Of a stretch of DNA of 64,000 nt, positions 52,198 through 60,754 are shown piece after piece (position 1 is the first letter of the stretch; every line of letters begins with the position of its first letter). Source of the DNA: CALCCV01 sp964388665 (lineage in GTDB: Bacteria > Bdellovibrionota > Bdellovibrionia > Bdellovibrionales > Bdellovibrionaceae); contig CAYMBJ010000001.1 of assembly GCA_964388665.1 (NCBI GenBank), positions 62,001 to 126,000 of the forward strand. The letters run 5' to 3'. Under the pieces are notes generated by a model, which was given only the letters and a program-made list of their open reading frames with translations, was not told the origin of the DNA and made no database searches. Position numbers and translations under genes: made by a program.

Positions 52198-52227
52198 AAT
52201 AAGAATAAGAATAAGAATAAGAATAAG
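52198..52227. repeat. Hexanucleotide repeat (AATAAG)5 upstream of lysA
   Basis: Five perfect copies of AATAAG occupy 52198-52227, ending 35 bases before the lysA start, and are followed by a related purine-rich run (GAAGCAAGAAGCAAG). This is the leader or promoter of lysA, so copy-number change could alter spacing. Confidence 0.9.
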
Positions 52228-52262
52228 ACGAAGCAAGAAGCAAGACGCGAGAAGGGAAAAAA

Positions 52263-53507
52263 ATGGCAGAAACCCTTGCCGACACAGTGAACAATGTGGC
52301 TCAAGCCTACCAGTACAAACAAGAACTGCTGCATTTGGGCAACAGCGAAACGCCCATAGCTGACACAGCAAAAGATTATAAGAGTCCTTATTATCTCTAT
52401 GATTTGCGAGGAGTTCAGGATCGATGCCGCCTCTATCTTGAGGCTACAAAAAATGTGCAATCCTTTTTTGCGATCAAGGCCAACGCCAATGGGCGTGTGC
52501 TCAAGGTTCTCCGCGAGGCAGGGCTGGGTTGCGATGTGGTTTCTGGTGGCGAGCTCAAGCGAGCCATCGAATTTGGTTTTTCTCCAGGAAAAATCGTCTT
52601 TAGTGGTGTGGGTAAAACCACCTCAGAAATTGAAGAGGCGCTGCGCGCTAAGGTTTTGCAACTCAATGCCGAAAGTGTTCCAGAATTGCTGCGAATTCAG
52701 CAGATTGCCTTACGTCTTGGAAGAAATGGCGTTCGGGTTGCCCTGCGCTACAATCCTGATGTCGATGCGAAAACTCACAAATACATTTCTACTGGATTGC
52801 GCGAAAATAAATTCGGCCTGGCGGATGAGGAGCTTGCGGAAGCGGTGGCCCTTTTTCAAGCTAAGTCCTTGCCCAATTTGGAATTGACCGGTCTGTCTAT
52901 GCATTTGGGCTCGCAACTGACCGATGCCAACGTCCTGCGCGAGGGTGTGCAAAAGCTTGTCAAAAAAGCAACGACCTTGCGCGAAAAGTTTCCTGATCTA
53001 AAGGTGGTGGACATCGGTGGCGGCCTGGGCATTGATTACGAATCACCAAGTTTTGCCAAGGAGCATGCCCTCATTAAAGAGTATAAAAATATTTTGAGCA
53101 CTGAAGTGGGGGATGGCTCTTGGCAGCTGCAAGCTGAACCCGGGAGATTTTTGGTGGGTCGGTTTTCTTGCTTGGTGGGCCAGGTTCAATACATAAAAGT
53201 TCGTAGCGATCGTCAGTTTGTGGTTCTTGATTGTGGTATGAATCATTTGATGCGTCCGGCTCTGTACCAGGCGACTCATCGATTGATGCCCCTGCGCGTG
53301 AAAGCTGAGGATCAGGCGGCGGCACAGGTCTATGATGTGGTCGGTCCCATTTGCGAATCCACTGATGTGTTTTTGCGACAAGTGAAGCTTCCGCGGATGC
53401 GCGAAGGCGACCTCGTGGCCATCATGGACACCGGTGCCTACGGATTCACTTTGGCCAATCAATACAATTTGCACGCATTGCCCGAAGAGAGGTTTCTCAC
53501 TTTTTAG
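52263..53507 (+). CDS. lysA: Diaminopimelate decarboxylase
   Basis: The 414-residue protein is a fold-III PLP enzyme. FFAIKANANG carries the PLP lysine, GCDVVSGGEL and SMHLGSQL are family blocks, VDIGGGLGIDYE binds the cofactor phosphate, and GPICESTDVF supplies the active-site cysteine from the second subunit. It converts meso-diaminopimelate to L-lysine. GAAGGG precedes the ATG. It is divergent from the M14 peptidase and dapD genes. Confidence 0.96.
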   Translation: MAETLADTVNNVAQAYQYKQELLHLGNSETPIADTAKDYKSPYYLYDLRGVQDRCRLYLEATKNVQSFFAIKANANGRVLKVLREAGLGCDVVSGGELKRAIEFGFSPGKIVFSGVGKTTSEIEEALRAKVLQLNAESVPELLRIQQIALRLGRNGVRVALRYNPDVDAKTHKYISTGLRENKFGLADEELAEAVALFQAKSLPNLELTGLSMHLGSQLTDANVLREGVQKLVKKATTLREKFPDLKVVDIGGGLGIDYESPSFAKEHALIKEYKNILSTEVGDGSWQLQAEPGRFLVGRFSCLVGQVQYIKVRSDRQFVVLDCGMNHLMRPALYQATHRLMPLRVKAEDQAAAQVYDVVGPICESTDVFLRQVKLPRMREGDLVAIMDTGAYGFTLANQYNLHALPEERFLTF

Positions 53508-53529
53508 TGAGGACTTTCATTCAGGCTTT

Positions 53530-54591
53530 TCACTCCGGCTTTTCAATAAAAAGAGTGCGTGTAGGGTAAGCAAAGTCGATTTTTGCTTCAGCAAACTCTT
53601 TAAAAAGAGAAAACAGAACTTGCTCGTGAATGCGGGCAAAGACATTGTACTCCGAACTCAAAATCCAATAGACCGCTTCAAAATCGAGAGATGAGGCACC
53701 AAGCTGAAACATATGCGCGCGATCAAAACGAACGCTCTGCTGCGATTCAATAGCCTTTTTCAAGAGGCCCGGAATTGTTTCAAGACTCTCTTGCGAAGTC
53801 TGATAGGTGACGCCCACCTGAAACACCACTCGGCGCTCAATCATTCGTTTGTAATTTCGCAAGCGCGAGCTCAGAAGATCGGAATTGGAAAACACCAATT
53901 GCTCACCCGAAAGGGAGCGCAGTCGCGTGGTCTTCAGGCCTACATTTTCGACAGTTCCCGAGAGCTCACCAACATTGACAAAGTCTCCAACAACAAAGGG
54001 CTTGTCCAAAACAATGGTGAGCGATGCAAATAGATCTCCCAAGATGTTTTGCACGGCCAGAGCTACGGCGATACCACCAACTCCAAGGCCTGCCACCAAT
54101 GCCGAAATGTCGACACCCAAATTGCGCAAGCACAGGAGAAGCACTATTGAAAAGAGAACGAAGCGAAGAGCAATGCCCAACAGATTGAGTGAGGCCTTTT
54201 GCGCCGGATCGTCCTCAATCTTTTTGCTCGTGTGCGATTTCCACCATACATCGAGAGCGCCGGATGCCCAAATGGCAACCTGCAAGAAGATCAACAGTAT
54301 GAGTCCTTTGCGTGCAAGATTCTGATGTCGGGCTTCGGGAAATTGATAAAATATAAAAAATACAGAAGTAAAAAGGATGAAGGTGCCGAGCTTTCGTGTG
54401 CGCATCGCAACCGCCAGCGCCACATCATCTAAAATTGTGTCTGTCTTTCGCGCAATCAAGCGCAGGCGAGCAATCAGCAGTTTGCGGGCAATGCCAAGCG
54501 CAGAAATAGCGAAAAGGCCTACTACTCCGCCAATGAGCCAATCGGTTTTTTTGATCAATTCCAATACTGTCTGAAAATCTATTGCATCCAT
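53530..54591 (-). CDS. MscS-family mechanosensitive ion channel
   Basis: The 353-residue protein has four hydrophobic helices, the pore-lining helix with the Gly/Ala pattern (VAGLGVGGIAVALAVQNILGDLF) and the beta domain that follows (PFVVGDFVNVGELSGTVENVGLKTTRLRS). It should open under membrane tension to release solutes during hypo-osmotic shock. It is convergent with lysA and follows the GNAT gene on the same strand. It is larger than E. coli MscS (286 aa) because of two extra N-terminal helices. Confidence 0.93.
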   Translation of the reverse strand: MDAIDFQTVLELIKKTDWLIGGVVGLFAISALGIARKLLIARLRLIARKTDTILDDVALAVAMRTRKLGTFILFTSVFFIFYQFPEARHQNLARKGLILLIFLQVAIWASGALDVWWKSHTSKKIEDDPAQKASLNLLGIALRFVLFSIVLLLCLRNLGVDISALVAGLGVGGIAVALAVQNILGDLFASLTIVLDKPFVVGDFVNVGELSGTVENVGLKTTRLRSLSGEQLVFSNSDLLSSRLRNYKRMIERRVVFQVGVTYQTSQESLETIPGLLKKAIESQQSVRFDRAHMFQLGASSLDFEAVYWILSSEYNVFARIHEQVLFSLFKEFAEAKIDFAYPTRTLFIEKPE

Positions 54592-54628
54592 CCGCGGAGG
54601 CTAACAAAATTGCCAGCAGAACTCAACT

Positions 54629-55132
54629 TCAAGGCTTTGTCTGCGCAATGAGTTGTTTATAGACCACGGCTCGCAAGGACATCTTGCACTTTTCATAGAA
54701 GGATTTGCCGCGGGCATTGTCGACACCTGTGCTCAGGCGCAACAGCACACAGCCATGGGCTTTGCCAATGGATTGAGCCTCCCTCATGAGTCTCTCGCCA
54801 AAGCCTTGTGAACGACACTTTGATGTCACCACCAGATCATCAATATAGAGATGTCGTCCGTGAACAAAATCAGTCAAGATTCTGTATCCCATGAGGCCCA
54901 CGCATTGATGTGGCTCTTCCGAGGATTCAGACACAGTTGTATAAAGCGCCAGGAGCTGGTAATCAGATTGCTTGCTCATCGCTTCCCACATCGCGAGACA
55001 TTCTTTGTCTTCGCCCAAATGAGAGCGCAATTCACGCAGCACGGGCAGTGCCTGCAGGAAGGATTCGGCAGTGGTGATGGGGCTCATCTTTATTTGGGAT
55101 GCCTCTTGGGATGTTTGATCCGGTGAATTCAT
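54629..55132 (-). CDS. GNAT-family N-acetyltransferase
   Basis: The domain is marked by HLYIDDLVVTSKCRSQGFGERLM, which includes the acetyl-CoA-binding Arg/Gln-x-x-Gly-x-Gly/Ala loop, and by the terminal VDNARGKSFYEKCKM segment. It should acetylate a small molecule or protein amine in the cytoplasm; the substrate is unknown. I use the ATG at 55132; an in-frame TTG at 55168 would add 12 residues, and neither has a strong ribosome binding site. It lies upstream of the MscS gene and divergent from queA. Confidence 0.85.
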   Translation of the reverse strand: MNSPDQTSQEASQIKMSPITTAESFLQALPVLRELRSHLGEDKECLAMWEAMSKQSDYQLLALYTTVSESSEEPHQCVGLMGYRILTDFVHGRHLYIDDLVVTSKCRSQGFGERLMREAQSIGKAHGCVLLRLSTGVDNARGKSFYEKCKMSLRAVVYKQLIAQTKP

Positions 55133-55231
55133 GAGGTCTATTTCGCCGAATCCGGGCGTGAGAGTCAATGAGATAGCGGATTTTAGCTTTTTTTGCTGTG
55201 CTTTTGGTGAACGTGGGTTAAGAGTTCGCCC

Positions 55232-56356
55232 ATGATTTCGCGAAGTGATCTCAAATTTGATTACCCCGAAGATTTGGTCGCTACAGAGCCGGCGCGACCC
55301 ACTCGGGTGCTTTATGTTGAGCAGCCACTAGCAGAAATCAGCATTTCACAGCTTTTGCAAAAGTTTTCTCCAGGTGATGCCTTGGTGATCAACGACACGC
55401 AAGTGCTGCGTCGTCGTCTTTTTGCAAATTCGCCAAATACCAGCGCGAAGTCCACAAAGAACGCGTCAGACGCAAAGCCATTTGAAATTGTTTTTTTGCA
55501 GCCTCTGTCAGATTCGAGTTTGCAAAATCTGAATTTGCTCGATGTGAATTTTCCAAATCCAGAGAACGCGCCGCCGACCCAGTATTGGCAAGTGCTGTTT
55601 CCCTGTCAAAAAATGAAAGTGGGCGAGAGTCTCGAGTTGCCAGGTGGGCTGCGCATGGACCTTGTGAGTAAGGGGCTCCCGCAAGTTGTAAAAGTTCACG
55701 GCGAACTGGATTTTGCCTATTTTCAGGAATTTGGCGAACTGCCACTGCCTCCGTATATTCAGCGGGCTCGCGGCGAGCGGCACAATCGCCAACTTGACGA
55801 TAAATGGTATCAGAGCGCTTGGGGAGTCAGTCCGGGAAGTTTGGCAGCCCCCACGGCCAGTCTGCATTTTTCTGCAGAAGATTTAGAGACGCTCAGATCG
55901 CGCGGGGTTAAAGTATTGCCTCTCACCTTGCATGTGGGGTTGGGGACCTTTTTGCCGCTGCAGAGTGAAGACTTGGCGGGACACGAGATGCACAGCGAAT
56001 TTATTGAGATTCCAAAAAGCACAGCCTTTGCACTTGAAGAAGTTCGCCGCAATAAAAAGAAAATTTGGGCGCTCGGAACAACGGCCACACGTTCGCTAGA
56101 GTCACTTGCGGCGGGTCTCTTGACAGAAACGCCCAGCGCATTTGTGGGCGAGTCGAAGCTGTTCATTTATCCGCCTTACCAGTTTCATTATGTAGATCGA
56201 TTGTTGACCAATTTTCATCAGCCCGAAAGCACGCTGTTGGCATTGGTGTTTGCCTTTGCGGGAGCGGACCAGGTGCGCACGGCCTATCAGTTTGCTATTG
56301 CCCAGCGGATGCGCCTTTTTAGCTATGGAGACCTTTCAGTTTGGAGCCGAGAATGA
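55232..56356 (+). CDS. queA: S-adenosylmethionine:tRNA ribosyltransferase-isomerase
   Basis: QueA transfers and isomerises the ribose of SAM to make epoxyqueuosine in tRNA. Family blocks include LKFDYPEDLVATEPA, ALVINDTQVLRRRL, PLPPYIQR, WGVSPGSLAAPTASLHF, HVGLGTFLPL and the end block NFHQPESTLLALVFAFAG. At 374 residues it is slightly longer than usual owing to an insert around residues 70-110. It overlaps tgt by four bases (ATGA), giving a queA-tgt operon that continues into yajC-secDF. Confidence 0.96.
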   Translation: MISRSDLKFDYPEDLVATEPARPTRVLYVEQPLAEISISQLLQKFSPGDALVINDTQVLRRRLFANSPNTSAKSTKNASDAKPFEIVFLQPLSDSSLQNLNLLDVNFPNPENAPPTQYWQVLFPCQKMKVGESLELPGGLRMDLVSKGLPQVVKVHGELDFAYFQEFGELPLPPYIQRARGERHNRQLDDKWYQSAWGVSPGSLAAPTASLHFSAEDLETLRSRGVKVLPLTLHVGLGTFLPLQSEDLAGHEMHSEFIEIPKSTAFALEEVRRNKKKIWALGTTATRSLESLAAGLLTETPSAFVGESKLFIYPPYQFHYVDRLLTNFHQPESTLLALVFAFAGADQVRTAYQFAIAQRMRLFSYGDLSVWSRE

Positions 56357-57540
56357 GCGCAGAGCCAAGTGTAGCCGAAAATTCCACCGGAAGCGAGAAG
56401 ACCGGCGCGAGCAGTCCCTTTCGCCTCCTAAAAACCGAAGGCAAAGCCAGGAGGGGTGAGCTGCGCACGCATCATGGCAATGTGCAAACGCCCGTGTTTA
56501 TGGCGGTGGGCACCAAGGCGACGGTCAAGGCCATGACGCCTGAAGAGCTCACTGAATTGGGCGCCCAGGTGGTGCTTGGCAATACCTATCATCTGCACTT
56601 GCGACCAGGTGAAGATTTGATTGCCGAGATGGGTGGGCTGCATAAGTTTATGCGCTGGCAGGGACCCATACTCACGGACTCGGGTGGCTTTCAGGTTTTC
56701 TCTTTGGCGGGGTTGCGCAAAATTTCCGAAGAGGGCGTGGAGTTTAAGTCGCACTTGGATGGCACCAAGCTCTTTCTGTCACCAGAAACAAGTATGCAGA
56801 TTCAGATGAAGTTGGGTGCCGATGTCATTATGGCCTTTGATGAATGCCTTCAGTATCCGGCCACAGATGAGGACATTGTGCGCTCTATGGATCTCACGCA
56901 TCGTTGGTTGGTGCGTTCGCGTGATGCGATGACTCGATCAGAGAGTTTGCTATTTGGCATCGTTCAGGGGGGCTTGAGCTATGAGCATCGCATGTGCTCA
57001 ATTGAGTCCGTAACAAGTGTGGAGCTGCCGGGGTATGCATTGGGCGGTTTCAGTGTTGGCGAGCCGATTCATCTGATGCATGAACTTTTGCCTAAGATTG
57101 TGCCGTCGATGCCTGAAAATAAGCCACGTTATTTGATGGGGGTGGGGACTCCGCTGGATCTGATTCTGGCGGTGGACTCGGGAATCGATATGTTCGATTG
57201 CGTGATGCCAACGCGCGTTGCCCGCAATGGCACGCTGTTTACCTGGAGAGGCAAAGTGAGCATCAAGCGCCTCGAGTTCCGTAATGATGAGGGCCCTCTG
57301 GATCCCGAATGTGACTGCTACACTTGCAAAAATTATTCAAAGGCGTACTTGCGGCATTTGTTTTTAAGTGGTGAGATTTTGGGCGCTCGATTGAACACGA
57401 TTCACAATCTCTATTTTTATATGAAACTGATGGAACGAAGTCGTGATGCCATACAAAATGGCAATTGGGCAGAGTTTCGCAATGACTGCCTAACGCGATT
57501 TATAAAAAATCCATTGATTGCTTCTTCGATCCAAAAGTGA
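56353..57540 (+). CDS. tgt: tRNA-guanine transglycosylase
   Basis: It exchanges guanine 34 for preQ1 in tRNAs with GUN anticodons. Visible marks are ILTDSGGFQVFSL with the catalytic-site Asp, VMAFDEC, GIVQGG, MGVGTP, DCVMPTRVARNG and the zinc site CDCYTC with a distal His. I start at the ATG overlapping the queA stop; an in-frame TTG at 56341 lies within queA. The first 30 residues are a Ser/Glu-rich extension not usual in Tgt. Operon with queA. Confidence 0.97.
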   Translation: MSAEPSVAENSTGSEKTGASSPFRLLKTEGKARRGELRTHHGNVQTPVFMAVGTKATVKAMTPEELTELGAQVVLGNTYHLHLRPGEDLIAEMGGLHKFMRWQGPILTDSGGFQVFSLAGLRKISEEGVEFKSHLDGTKLFLSPETSMQIQMKLGADVIMAFDECLQYPATDEDIVRSMDLTHRWLVRSRDAMTRSESLLFGIVQGGLSYEHRMCSIESVTSVELPGYALGGFSVGEPIHLMHELLPKIVPSMPENKPRYLMGVGTPLDLILAVDSGIDMFDCVMPTRVARNGTLFTWRGKVSIKRLEFRNDEGPLDPECDCYTCKNYSKAYLRHLFLSGEILGARLNTIHNLYFYMKLMERSRDAIQNGNWAEFRNDCLTRFIKNPLIASSIQK

Positions 57541-57586
57541 TTTTTTTAATAGTTGATCATTTGTATTTCGAGGAGGATGAAGTTCC

Positions 57587-58036
57587 ATGATAATATCTCT
57601 TGTGCGTAAATTTCGCTCGACCCGTGAATGGCTAGCGGCATTTCAGGTCTCTAATTTTCAGGTCTCTAATCTTTTTTGTGGTCTTGCTGGCATGATGGCG
57701 TTGTTGATAGCGCTTCCCAGTTGGGCTCAGGAGCAGGCGGCCGCCCCCAAACCAAGTGCTATTGAGATGTTTGCACCAATCATTTTTATTTTCGTGGTGT
57801 TTTATTTTCTTCTCATTCGCCCACAAGCGAAGAAGCAAAAGGAGCATAAAAAGTTCTTAGAGGAGTTGCGCCGCGGTGATGAGGTGGTCACCAACAGTGG
57901 AATTTTGGGCAAGATTGAAGCGATCACTGATTCGATCATAACGTTACAGATTTCAGATGGAGTTAATGTAAGAGTTCTCAGGTCTCAAGTCGCTGGCTCA
58001 ATGAAGGCCATGGCATCAGCAGAGGGAAAAGCATAA
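57587..58036 (+). CDS. yajC: Preprotein translocase accessory subunit YajC
   Basis: The C-terminal 95 residues are typical YajC: one membrane helix (MFAPIIFIFVVFYFLLIRPQ), then KKQKEHKKFLEELRRGDEVVTNSGILGKI. YajC binds SecDF at the inner membrane. Compared with the usual length of about 110 aa there is an N-terminal extension of about 50 residues with a second hydrophobic segment ending in SWAQ, possibly a cleaved signal, and a duplicated FQVSN pair. GAGGAGG in front of the ATG at 57587 supports the long form. secD follows at once. Confidence 0.93.
   Translation: MIISLVRKFRSTREWLAAFQVSNFQVSNLFCGLAGMMALLIALPSWAQEQAAAPKPSAIEMFAPIIFIFVVFYFLLIRPQAKKQKEHKKFLEELRRGDEVVTNSGILGKIEAITDSIITLQISDGVNVRVLRSQVAGSMKAMASAEGKA
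57641..57670. repeat. 15-bp perfect tandem duplication in yajC
   Basis: TTTCAGGTCTCTAAT is present twice in direct succession (57641-57655, 57656-57670) and encodes FQVSN-FQVSN in the N-terminal extension of YajC. Confidence 0.9.
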
Positions 58037-58037
58037 T

Positions 58038-59729
58038 ATGGATGGATATCGATGGAGAATTTGGGTTGCCATTATTGGTGTAGTGGTAGGTCTCATTTGG
58101 AATGCACCTAATATTATTAATTTTGGTGAAAGCTGGTGGTTTACCAAAGACAAGCTGAACTATGGATTGGACATCCAGGGCGGCTTGCATTTGGTGATGG
58201 GCGTTGATGTTGATGGTGTTGTTGCCGAGTCAACCACTCGTCTGGTGAGCAATTTAAGGCAGGAGTTTGAAAAAGAGAAGATCCCGGTCACAGAGGTCAA
58301 GGCCACAACTGCTGAACAGGGTGAATTTCAAATTGCTTACGCTGGAGCCGATACAAAGGACAAAGTGGAAAGTCTTTTGGCAGACAAATACGGCACCATG
58401 ATTCAGGTGGTGAGCTCTTCTGACACCTCGGTGGAAGCGCGCCTTTATGAAGCCTATATGCTCGATTATCGTGCCAAGGTCATTCAGCAAGCCATTGAAA
58501 CCATCCGCAATCGTGTCGATGAGTTTGGCGTTTCAGAGCCTTTGATTTCGGCTCAGGGTGCTGATCGCATTTTGATTCAATTGCCAGGAATGGCTGATGC
58601 CGAAAAGGCCAAGGAACTTATCAATACCACTGCTCGCTTGGACTTTATGATCGTTTCTCAAGAAAAGTCGCTAGAAGAACTCAATAAGATGATCACTGAG
58701 GCGGAAACCGCAGGTGGTTATGATCTCAAGACTCTCAAGTACACAGACTATGTGAATCGCCTCAACGCAGATCTAAAAGACAAGCTCCCTCCGGACTCAA
58801 TTGTGTATTTTCAAAAGATCGAAAATGCCAAGACGATGGAGATGGGGCGGACACCAATGCTCCTTAAGACCAATACGGACCTGGGTGGTGGTGATTTGGA
58901 TGATGCCTTTATCACCTTCGGTCAGTACCAGGAACCGGAAGTCGCGCTTCGATTCAATGCAGCGGGTGCTGGCAAGTTTGCTGATATCACCGGAAATAAC
59001 ATCAACAATCAAATGGCAATCGTGCTCGATAAAATTGTCAAATCGGCTCCGAACATTAAAGATCGCATTGCCGGCGGTAACGCCGTCATTTCTTTGGGTG
59101 GAACACGGGATCGCAACGCAGCTATGAATGAAGCGAAGTTGATTTCAACCGCTCTGCGCGCAGGTGCCTTGCCGGCAACGTTGGAGCAATTGGAAGAGCG
59201 AAGAGTCGGACCCACTCTGGGTGGAGATGCTATTGCTAAGGCGAAAATGGCCTCAGGCTTGGGCGCCCTAGTGGTGATTCTGTTTATCTTGATTTACTAC
59301 AAAGCGATGGGAGTGATCTCTACGTTATCATTGGTATTGAATGTGTTTTTGGTTTTTGCTTTGCTCACCTCTTTTGGTGCAACGCTCACGCTGCCGGGCA
59401 TTGCCGGTATTGCTTTGACGGTGGGTTTTGCGGTGGATGCCAATGTTCTTATTAATGAGCGCATCCGCGAGGAGCTGCGCAAGGGGGCCAACTTCAAGGC
59501 CGCGCTCAAAGAAGGTTATGGACGAGCCATGTCGGCAATTATGGATGCCAATATCACCACCGCGGCCACGGCCGGAGTGCTTTTGTATTTCGGTACAGGT
59601 CCTGTAAAGGGCTTTGCCGTGACGCTGTTGATCGGAATCTTGACGACTCTTTTTGCGAACGTTTTTGTTTCTAGAGTGATCGTGGATACTGTGATTTACA
59701 AGTTCGGCAAACAACAACTGTCCGTATAG
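58038..59729 (+). CDS. secD: Protein translocase subunit SecD
   Basis: The 563-residue protein has the SecD layout: N-terminal membrane helix, the LNYGLDIQGGLHLVMGVD motif, a large periplasmic P1 region (about 60-370) and five C-terminal helices with RRVGPTLGGDAI and ALTVGFAVDANVLINERIREEL. With SecF it uses the proton gradient to complete Sec-dependent export. It starts one base after yajC and is followed by secF after ten bases, forming the standard yajC-secD-secF order. Confidence 0.98.
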   Translation: MDGYRWRIWVAIIGVVVGLIWNAPNIINFGESWWFTKDKLNYGLDIQGGLHLVMGVDVDGVVAESTTRLVSNLRQEFEKEKIPVTEVKATTAEQGEFQIAYAGADTKDKVESLLADKYGTMIQVVSSSDTSVEARLYEAYMLDYRAKVIQQAIETIRNRVDEFGVSEPLISAQGADRILIQLPGMADAEKAKELINTTARLDFMIVSQEKSLEELNKMITEAETAGGYDLKTLKYTDYVNRLNADLKDKLPPDSIVYFQKIENAKTMEMGRTPMLLKTNTDLGGGDLDDAFITFGQYQEPEVALRFNAAGAGKFADITGNNINNQMAIVLDKIVKSAPNIKDRIAGGNAVISLGGTRDRNAAMNEAKLISTALRAGALPATLEQLEERRVGPTLGGDAIAKAKMASGLGALVVILFILIYYKAMGVISTLSLVLNVFLVFALLTSFGATLTLPGIAGIALTVGFAVDANVLINERIREELRKGANFKAALKEGYGRAMSAIMDANITTAATAGVLLYFGTGPVKGFAVTLLIGILTTLFANVFVSRVIVDTVIYKFGKQQLSV

Positions 59730-59739
59730 GTGAAATGAA

Positions 59740-60696
59740 ATGTCAAAAAATCAATTTGTTAAAAAAGAAGAGTCCTTTGGAAAATTTGATTTCGTAAAGA
59801 GCATGGGCATGACCGGCGGATTTTCGGCGTTGATGGTGCTTGTGTCGCTGATCTATTTGGGAATCCATGGCATAGATTACGGTATCGACTTTAAGGGTGG
59901 TACCGAGATTCAGGTCAAGTACTCCGAAGGCGTAACGATAGATCAAGTTCGTGGTGCCTTTAAAAATCTTGGTGTGGGTGAAGTGGGCGTGCAGCGCTTT
60001 GGTGAGAGTCCAGAGTTTGTGATTCGTTTTCAAGGTCAACAGGGAAAGACGGATAAGGAAACCAATGAATTGTTGCAGGCCGATATTGCCAAAGTGAAAA
60101 CGGCACTGGAAAGCGGCGGGCTCAAAGACCTTTCGCCCGATTTTCGCAGGGTAGATTCGGTTGGACCACAGGTGGGGGCCGAGCTCAAAAAGAACGGTTT
60201 TCTGGCGGTGTTTTATTGCCTGTTGGTGATCTTGATCTACGTGGGCTTGCGATTTGATTACACATACTCGCCGGGCGCCGTGATCTGCTTGGCGCATGAT
60301 ACGATCATCACCTTAGCCATATTTGTAGCGGTCGGCAAAGAAGTGAACATTCCGATCTTGGCGGCTGTTCTGACCCTGATTGGTTACTCTTTAAACGATA
60401 CCATTGTGGTTTTTGACCGCATTCGTGAAACCGAAGACACATTTAGTGACAAGCCCCTGGCCTTTGTTGTGAATAAGGCCATCAACGACACGCTGGCTCG
60501 GACGATCATTACCAGCAGCACCACTTTTGTCTGCGGTATGTTTCTTTACTTGTTTGCAGGTGGCACGATTGAAGACATCGCATTTGCGATTTGCGTGGGA
60601 ATCTTTTTTGGGACCTATTCATCAATTTTTGTAGCAGCACCACTTATTTTGGTTGCTGACAAATTTAAATTGGTACCTAAGCCGCAGCGAGCTTAA
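59740..60696 (+). CDS. secF: Protein translocase subunit SecF
   Basis: The 318-residue protein has the N-terminal helix followed by YGIDFKGGTEIQVKYS, a small periplasmic domain, and RRVDSVGPQVGAELKKNG leading into the helices with YSLNDTIVVFDRIRETED. It is the partner of SecD in the inner membrane. Ribosome binding site GGTGAAATGAA is modest. The end lies 58 bases before the recJ start. Confidence 0.98.
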   Translation: MSKNQFVKKEESFGKFDFVKSMGMTGGFSALMVLVSLIYLGIHGIDYGIDFKGGTEIQVKYSEGVTIDQVRGAFKNLGVGEVGVQRFGESPEFVIRFQGQQGKTDKETNELLQADIAKVKTALESGGLKDLSPDFRRVDSVGPQVGAELKKNGFLAVFYCLLVILIYVGLRFDYTYSPGAVICLAHDTIITLAIFVAVGKEVNIPILAAVLTLIGYSLNDTIVVFDRIRETEDTFSDKPLAFVVNKAINDTLARTIITSSTTFVCGMFLYLFAGGTIEDIAFAICVGIFFGTYSSIFVAAPLILVADKFKLVPKPQRA

Positions 60697-60754
60697 TGGC
60701 GGTGGCGACCCTTGCTCTGGTCGTCTTTATAAATTATTTTCAAGGGGAGGTCCT

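Noticed and set aside
59743..60297. Minus-strand 184-codon frame inside secF
   Set aside because: Antisense shadow of secF without start signals.
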